This document shows, in pieces, positions 9,441-15,373 of a stretch of DNA of 15,373 nucleotides. The position numbers were made by a program, and so were the translations under genes. The notes under the pieces were generated by a model, which saw nothing but the letters and a program-made list of their open reading frames with translations, did no database searches and had not been told where the DNA came from. Origin of the DNA: Synura sp. LO234KE (Eukaryota; Sar; Synurophyceae; Synurales; Mallomonadaceae); NCBI GenBank assembly GCA_015143735.1, contig VKHC01000211.1, positions 1 through 15,373 of the forward strand, in the 5' to 3' direction. Position 1 is the first letter of the stretch. The number at the start of each line of letters is the position of its first letter.

Positions 9441-10862
9441 AATCAACTTATGTTTTGATAAATATTTCCTTCTATATATTTGTCATTGATAAGAATAAAC
9501 GAATTGATAGCTTTCAAATGCGCCTGTCATCACATTATGTAGAGTGGGCTGGCGTTTCTATACAAGAAGACTGGTCAGGAACGTTCCAAATGCAATTGAA
9601 CTGCTTTTATTTATGGCCTTATATGCCATTTATATAAGAAGTCAAACAACCATTTAGATTTAAAACGTCTTATTCAGGCAACCATTTTATCTAATATATA
9701 CAAATACAAATAATCCACGTCATATAATACGTATTCATAGAGCAATATCTAACATTTAATGTATTCGTTGCAATTGTACTGTTACCTACATATGCTTCTC
9801 GTCTGTATCCTCCGAAATATTGTCCGTAATTTAGTCATAAACTGAAAATACATCGAGTTCAAACTGTTTAAACCGCCCTCATCATTTTTGATGGAGTTCC
9901 GTTCATCGCGGTAAACATCACTCGATATATGGAGTGCATCAAACCAGAATCTGTACTAGTAATGTTGAAAACATTTTTCAGCGGTCTGAACACTTGTTGG
10001 AAACATACGATCATTTTTATTGTAAAAACGTCAAAAAGTCAAAAAACGAAAATATATCTTTTTAAGTGGCCAATAAAAATATTTGTCAAAAGTTTATTAT
10101 ATTTTCGTCTTTTGTATTTCGTGGTCAACATATATATGGTAACTAGATAATGTTCGAAAATAAAACCAGATTTATCGACCACGAAAATACAAATTGCAAT
10201 CAATTTTTACCCTCAAATGGACTATGTACATATGGATTTTCGTGCATTTATTCAGCGCGGGGGAAAATCGCAGGAAATCGCACCATGAGACAGCAATCTA
10301 ACCAATCTCCATTTACCCGCAAGGGGCAAGTCCCGTGATCGTGTAGTAGACCACTAAACAGCCTTTTTCTAAGGAACCCGAAGAAGTGCTTTCTTGGCAG
10401 CTTCTCTAATGCCATATACTAAGACCAGCAATCATGTGGGTCTTCAACTAGCTAGAAAGTCAAGGAATAGCGAAACAACAGCAACAAAATGAATTCGTTT
10501 CTCAATCTCGGTGAAATTAATCAAAACAAAAATGATTAAGAGATTCTTTGATTCCAATATAACATTCCTTTATTTTTTCTGTTCTCCTCGTCTTCTTACA
10601 TTTGTTTTCTTTTACACACACTCGCCTTGTAGTTACTTTTGGCCTCTATTGGTGGAGCAATTAGAATGAATAAATGCCAGATTAATCACGGAAAGATAAT
10701 TGCTTCGTAAATTTGTCTCGCTTACTTCCGAACTGCTGTTTGTACTCAGAGAACGCTTAAGAGTACCTCTACTTTAAAAAAATAGAACGTTTCCACTCAA
10801 ATGCGTGGAATTTAATCCACGACAATATACTATGGAGGATCCACCCGCGGTACGCTGTGAAA
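9441..10862. other. AT-rich stretch, no supported gene
   Basis: Only short open frames occur here (9455-9637, 9929-10150, 10150-10338, all plus). None has a recognisable domain, a second copy or splice-site support. They may be further remnants of the surrounding element. Confidence 0.5.
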
Positions 10863-12798
10863 ATGGATGACGTGAACCGTACCGTTTCCTACAGTTTCGC
10901 CGTTCGTAAGTTGATATAGCGGTGACTACAGTAAGCGACTTTCTCGATGGCTATAGCTGACCTGCTTACCGCGGTAGATTTTTGTGTCGATGAAGGGAAC
11001 GCGTATTCCCCCGGTCAACGGCTTTAGTGCATTTCCTGTAAGAATGACGAGGGCAGCAAACTCTGGCTGGGGGTAAAAGAAATGACATCATTTGCAGACA
11101 ATATGCAGTAATTTTGTGAAAACATTCCACAGTCAATAATGCTCTTCATAATTGCTTTCCTCTTGAGTATGTTTGAATTTGATTGAAGCTGAAGAGAACA
11201 CCACCAACTTCACACACTCTCATATTAGACCAGTTTCTAAATTATTTGTCATATGGCAAGTCAAGATTATCCAGTAGCGTATCAATTATGGCCTCCCACA
11301 TGGCTTCTTCTTTTCAATGACCTTATCGAATCGTGAAAATATCGTTGAGGAAATGTTCTCTTATTGCCGGTGGTACGGACTTAAGTGGGGTAAGGTTAAT
11401 CTCGTCAAGGGCTAAAACTCCATGGTGGTAAACAATCGAATTCTCATGACCCAGGAACTCTTGCCACCACTTCAGTAGTGAACTTCCCAGCTAGAGAGAG
11501 AGCAACGCGCACGCCTTTCCACACTTTTCGACGGCAACTATGCATCTCCCCGAGGATAAACTCTGGCGACAATTAATTGCTGCAAGTAATAGTAGGCTCA
11601 TTAAAAGTATGATTCAATCCTTGGGTATGGTCAGAGTAAGACCACTGTGTCTAGTATTATAAGAGTTCTAGCTCCAGCGTACCAGCATCTTAAAAATAAT
11701 CTGGCTACAAAAAATCTGCGCTCAAGGCGAGTTGTTTTCCTGCTTTTGCTTTGCACGAATATCCTAAATTGATTTCGATAGTCTTGGCTCTATATGCCCG
11801 ACAGTTTAGCGCCGAAGTCTTGCGTGGAGCCGACAACTACCTCTTCCGTTCCCTTTGCGACATTGCCGAAGTCTGTGTCTTCGCGAGCACATATAGTCGA
11901 AGGATGCCAACGAGGGCTTTTGATTAGTATTTAGAGCCTCCCGCTACTACTACAGCTTTAGCCAAACACTCGCCGGCAAGACCAGACTTCCTGTGTGTGT
12001 ACTCCATCACGCCACACTGGAGTATTTTACGATATTGCATTTAGAACTGAGATGATTGTTGAATCATTGGTTGATTTCTTCCGGGCCCTTGTGAATTGCA
12101 TCAATGCAATCTGTTAAGTGCGGAAGCAAGCGAAGTGTCCAGAGATGGTTACAACCATTTCCGATGAAAACCTTGACGCTCTTGGTGTCCTTCAGCGCAC
12201 GATAACGGTGTCATTCTCACCTCTTCCCATCAAGAAGCGTATAAGGAATTCTACGGAGTTCATTTGGGTCACATCTTAAGTATTTCCAACGGTTGAAATC
12301 CTAGAAGAAGCCGAGCAGTGCGTCACCCAGAAATTTACACAGGGCCAGCCCGATATTCTTTCCTTCCTTGACAATGTACTCTACACTGATGGATCAGTGT
12401 AACTCTTGGGGTATTAAAGGCGTTTTCCTTCACTTGCGTGACTCCGTCACCTTTGAGTCCCCGTCGGCACTGATCCCTGTTCTAGATGTTCATAGAGATG
12501 GGGCTGGTAAGCTCCGACTCACTCAAAAGACCGGAGAGATTAGAGCTTCTACTGTGTGCACTCAAGTCCCATCTCTTTGCGGGTAATATAGTTAGGAGCG
12601 TTGAGTGATGAGGTTAATTGTTTGCGGTTAACCCGATCAAAGCCCGGTGCTATAAGAAACTCATGTAATGGAACCGTCCTCGTCTTCACGAGGTTCTCCG
12701 TCACCAAATTCATCTCCTTGATTGAGCCGTACACGGGTAACTTCACATCGGAAGCGATCGAAAATGTGGAATGGCTAGCTAGAGGCAGCATTGGCTAA
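10863..12798 (+). pseudogene. Decayed coding sequence of unknown family
   Basis: Successive plus-strand frames read like protein but switch frame and carry stops. They are 10863-10919 (MDDVNRTVSYSFAVR), 10947-11186 (80 codons, two stops), 11253-11336, 11332-11559 (NIVEEMFSYCRWYGLKWGK), 11540-11662 (LPEDKLWRQLIAASNSRLIK), 11727-11927 (LISIVLALYARQFSAEVLRG), 12019-12402 (128 codons, two internal stops; VFPTVEILEEAEQCVTQKF), about 12400-12586 and 12601-12798. Composition is less AT-rich than its surroundings. The end is uncertain. At least nine disabling changes are visible, so the product is not made. I do not recognise the family; it may be an element-borne protein or a duplicated host gene. 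Confidence 0.6.
10915..10936 (+). repeat. TATAGCGGTGACTACAGT-type repeat inside the pseudogene
   Basis: Matches 13244-13262 (TAGCGGTGACTAAAGTAGC) in direct orientation with one substitution and one indel. It lies exactly where the first pseudogene frame is interrupted, so it may be a small insertion. Confidence 0.5.
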
Positions 12799-13847
12799 TG
12801 CAGTAAGATTGCAGTACGGCCCCAGTTCAAACCCGTACTCGCAAGACCTGCTCCTCAGCACCTCCAGCTACGTTTTGAAGCACACGGAGGCTAATTAGCC
12901 GGCACTATGGTCGGCGTGATTTCCAACGTCTCTTGTAAATTGCTTGCTCTTGTCTAGTACCCCAAGGCCCTCAGTAGTATCATTTAGTAATTTTGTACCC
13001 TTTCCACCCTGCTAAGATTTTGGGGACGAAATGGGGCACTAACAATGCATTCCGGATGAAAGTTCAGAAAGTGGCTGGTTTTGTAATCACTTTTCTTCTA
13101 AGAGAGTTCTTCCTAGAAAATCTTCTCACATCCGTGTAACAATTCACCATCCGCTATAGCGGGTGTACGTACGTACGAAAGTGTTCCGTTGTACGCGCCG
13201 CTTATTACGGTCCGCTATAGTGGTGGCTACAGTGGTTCCGCTTTAGCGGTGACTAAAGTAGCTATTCAGAGGAAGTAACTCATCCAAAGTCAATTCAGAT
13301 GTTGAAATGCTTTAATATTTGAGTTTACAAGTCATCCCACTTTTGTTCCAAAGAATTGCTTTGTTCACTCAGTAAAATATTGCTGTCATATTGTCAAGGA
13401 CAAGATTTGAAGCTCTAAGCTCAGCCTACAGTAAAACAGAGGTTAGATGTCCATTCGGTCCTGCCCAATGGATTAATAGTATTAGCACTTATCAGCTCAT
13501 CCCTTATACTGTATTCAATTGACACACTAATGATGCACCTGAGATGAGCAAAGAATCCTTGTTATTAACATTGCAGAGGACGATTTAGCAAGTTTTATAT
13601 TTCAGATTTACAGTAAACACCATGTAAGCCTTCATGTACAAGCTTCATATTCAGAGAAATCAAGAGCATTACGTTCTTTTGTTCGTTGGACGATTAAATT
13701 GGGTTGGGGTACTGAAGATTCCATAGTCACATCATCATCATCAGTCACATCGCCAAAAGGCCGCTCAATGCTTAAGTTTGCATTTACGGCATTGAATACT
13801 TGGCGTGTCTCAAAATTATCGGATAAATGTTTGCTACGGTTCGACAG
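12799..13847. other. Region after the pseudogene, no supported gene
   Basis: Apart from the palindromic cluster, only one short plus-strand open frame is present (13699-13899). It contains a Ser-rich stretch from a TCA repeat near 13728-13742 and runs into the 96-bp direct repeat. I see no domain, so it is not called as a gene. Confidence 0.5.
13151..13262 (+). repeat. Cluster of CTATAGCGG palindromic repeats
   Basis: Contains a perfect 12-nt palindrome CCGCTATAGCGG (13151-13162) and two near copies, CCGCTATAGTGG (13212-13223) and CCGCTTTAGCGG (13238-13249), followed by GTGGCTACAGT/GTGACTAAAGT. The pattern resembles the ends of small non-autonomous DNA transposons. A GTACGTACGTACG run sits between the first two. 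Confidence 0.6.
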
Positions 13848-13943
13848 CGCTACTGATTCTTTTGTAAAACTTAATTTACTCTCTGGCGCTTCAGATTAAA
13901 TTCTTGCGCAATTTGCTGAGTTCTGATGACGAAATACTCTTAG
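13848..13943 (+). repeat. Direct repeat, copy 1
   Basis: Matches 14572-14666 with about ten differences. The last 56 bases or so (from TTCAGATTAAATTC) are identical. The shared block ends at ACTCTTAG. After that, copy 1 has an extra stretch of about 20 bases before GGTTCGACT, which both copies share. Confidence 0.9.
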
Positions 13944-13979
13944 AAAAATTAAGAATCATCGAGGTTCGACTCGACAAAA

Positions 13980-14430
13980 ACAAGGCTTGACCGACCTCGC
14001 AACCGGCGTCGGAACAGCAACTCCAGTACAGATGTGGCCCAAGTAGACCCATCGGAGACCCGGAGAAACCCCCCCCCCCCACGCGAGCAGACCCCCCCTC
14101 GACCGAGATCGAGCACCACAGACTCGAGCGCAAGAAGGGCGTCGGAGCCTCCTCGCGGACGTGCTTGCCAGGCGTAACTGGGAACACACGAGGAGCATCA
14201 ACGCGCTCAGAGAACGCGACTGCCACCAAGCTGGAGAGACTGCGGAGGTCCGGAGAACCTCCCCCGCGGGCAGAACCCCCCTCCCCGACCGAGATCGAGC
14301 ACCACAAACCCGAGCACAAGAGCGCCGGCGATTCTACGCGGACTTGCTTGCCCGGCGTAACGGGGAGTGCCGGGGAGGTCGACCCACAATCACTAGACGT
14401 AGAGGTCGAGATTAAAAGGTCGTTGGTCGG
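13980..14430. mobile_element. GC-rich island, likely nested insertion, with a duplicated unit
   Basis: Base composition changes abruptly to GC-rich against AT-rich surroundings. Two related units start at 14101 and 14287 (186 bp, exactly 62 codons apart). The plus frame reads DRDRAPQTRAQE then ADVLARRN or ADLLARRN, and differs by a 3-nt in-frame indel. The minus strand also keeps an open frame through both units (PVTPGK, LWCSISV), so the coding strand is undecided. The plus frame runs from about 14047 to a stop at 14413. No known domain is seen. The flanking 96-bp direct repeats could be a long target duplication or an older tandem duplication. Confidence 0.5.
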
Positions 14431-14571
14431 TGACGGGAGGATTATTCAGAACAGGTAGTTATCCGATTGCCCTTACCCCTAGAGGGATCTGCCAATCTGG
14501 CTCATAAGAGTGCTTAGCGACTGACATGTTCACATGTTTTTCTCTAAGCTAAGTTTAACTTTAAAAAAAAT

Positions 14572-14666
14572 CGCTACTGATTCTTTTTAAAAATTTATTT
14601 ACTCTCTGTTGTTTCAGATTAAATTCTTGCGCAATTTGCTGAGTTCTGATGACGAAATACTCTTAG
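14572..14666 (+). repeat. Direct repeat, copy 2
   Basis: Second member of the pair, 723-724 bp downstream of copy 1 and abutting the inner edge of the right inverted repeat. Together the copies bracket the GC-rich island. Confidence 0.9.
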
Positions 14667-14778
14667 GTTCGACTAACAAAAACTGGGTAAGCAGTAGAAT
14701 CGATGCAGTCGATGAAAAGCATTCCATCTTTGACGTTGGATAGGCAAATTGTATGTACGTTTTTTTTGTACAATTGTG
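14665..14778 (-). pseudogene. Short conserved frame in the right inverted repeat
   Basis: Counterpart of the left-repeat frame, read on the minus strand. It keeps LSNVKDG and IDCIDSTAY, and then reaches a stop after VSRT. It differs from the left copy at about seven of 28 aligned residues. It has no ATG at its start. Confidence 0.4.
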
Positions 14779-15091
14779 AATCCTCCTATGATTGTACGCA
14801 TGAACAAAAATGAACAAAAATTTTATTTAAAACTTGAGACGTGTGTACGTTGAAATTATCGACAGCGATTACGTCATCGCAGAGTATGAAGTGAATTCCT
14901 ATGTTTGATTGCTGAATTCAATCTTCAAATGCTCTTGCATGATTAATATATTGAGATAAACCAGTCAGGACGGTTTATATTCACAAATAAACTGAACTAG
15001 ACCGGTTTATATTCTTAGATAAACCGATCACAACCGGTTTATCATCAATAAAACCGACAAATAATCACATAGTGGACTGGTTGGTTTTACT
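14668..15091 (-). repeat. Right inverted-repeat copy
   Basis: Reverse-complement partner of the left copy. The outer 134 bp are well conserved and the inner part diverges through indels. Similarity stops at about 15091, where unrelated AT-rich and polypyrimidine sequence begins. Inwards it runs into the second member of the 96-bp direct repeat. Confidence 0.85.
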
Positions 15092-15184
15092 CTACTTTTT
15101 TCACGAACGTCGAAATGTACAATAGGTTCATCCATCTTGATATTTATCGAAACAATAAGAACAGATTGACTCATCGTTTTCTCC

Positions 15185-15238
15185 TTTACTTTCTTCTTCA
15201 TTTCTTTTCTTTTCTTCTTTTCTCTTCTCTTCTCTTCA
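15185..15238 (+). repeat. Polypyrimidine (TTTTC/TCTTC) tract
   Basis: About 55 bases almost purely C and T, ending TTCAG. It lies outside the right inverted repeat. It could be a simple repeat or a strong 3' splice-site tract for an exon beyond the window; no exon is identified. Confidence 0.7.
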
Positions 15239-15373
15239 GCTTACACAATTTCTTCCTTACATTAATTGTTTTTTTCATTTTTCAATATTCTCGTCCTGCT
15301 CCCGAAAATCGTATAGTTAGATTAAGTAGTTGAGGACTGAAACAAAAGACAGACCAAAATGAGAGGACACCCC

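Larger units (their letters stand above)
8450..15091. mobile_element. Candidate composite or decayed mobile element bounded by inverted repeats
   Basis: The outer ends carry the same sequence in opposite orientation (left 8450-8577, right 15091-14958), and weaker similarity continues inward. The roughly 6.6-kb interior holds a decayed coding sequence, further repeat copies and a GC-rich nested island, but no intact transposase or integrase that I can recognise. No clear target-site duplication is visible at the outer edges. Two separate insertions of one repeat family in opposite orientation is the main alternative. Confidence 0.4.

Noticed and set aside
12549-12791. Minus-strand 80-aa open frame
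   Set aside because: It reads fairly well, but all other fragments of the decayed gene lie on the plus strand and a plus frame is also open here. It is kept only as a possible alternative.
10863-12798. RHS/Crinkler-type or other named family for the pseudogene
   Set aside because: I could not match any defining motif of those families in the fragments, so no name is given.
12783-12846. CAGTTCAAACCCG with upstream TGGCTAATGCAG, tRNA-like
   Set aside because: The acceptor and anticodon stems do not pair.
13955-13972. GGTTCGACTC, resembling a tRNA T-loop (B box)
   Set aside because: No matching A box or cloverleaf can be drawn upstream. The sequence belongs to the direct-repeat flank and recurs near 14666.
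13848-14666. The 96-bp direct repeats as LTRs of a retrotransposon
   Set aside because: Too short, with no TG...CA ends, primer-binding site or gag-pol frame between them.

Overview
The window looks like nuclear DNA of a eukaryote, most likely a single-celled one. One gene is split into about 18 short exons by GT-AG introns, its neighbour is intronless, the intergenic DNA is AT-rich, and no prokaryotic signals (operons, Shine-Dalgarno-led ORFs) are visible. The lineage cannot be fixed from the sequence. A flagellate protist is a plausible guess because both genes encode coiled-coil proteins, but nothing proves it.

Region 1 (1-5240, minus strand): a long spliced gene whose 3' end lies beyond the left edge. 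I rebuilt its exons by chaining reading frame, splice sites and phase. It encodes a coiled-coil protein with a poly-Asn stretch and a basic, then Gly-rich, C-terminal part. Region 2 (5241-5323): an 83-bp divergent promoter holding a perfect 17-nt palindrome. Region 3 (5324-7117, plus strand): an intronless 597-residue protein with a conserved-looking globular head, a central coiled coil and a Lys-rich tail. I do not recognise either family. The head-to-head layout suggests the two genes may be co-expressed.

Region 4 (7118-8449): AT-rich DNA with no convincing gene. Region 5 (8450-15091): a repeat-rich segment bounded by inverted repeats of about 130 bp at roughly 90% identity by eye, with weaker similarity continuing inward to about 400-500 bp. 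Inside are a second direct copy of part of the left repeat, a decayed plus-strand coding sequence (about 10863-12798) with many stops and frameshifts, small CTATAGCGG-type palindromic repeats, and a GC-rich island with an in-frame duplicated Arg-rich unit. The island is flanked by 96-bp direct repeats. The simplest reading is an old composite or nested mobile element about 6.6 kb long. Two independent insertions of one repeat family in opposite orientation would look similar.

The pieces most worth following are the inverted-repeat-bounded unit with its dyad-rich ends and short conserved ORF, the unidentified pseudogene inside it, and the divergent pair of unrecognised genes with their palindromic promoter.
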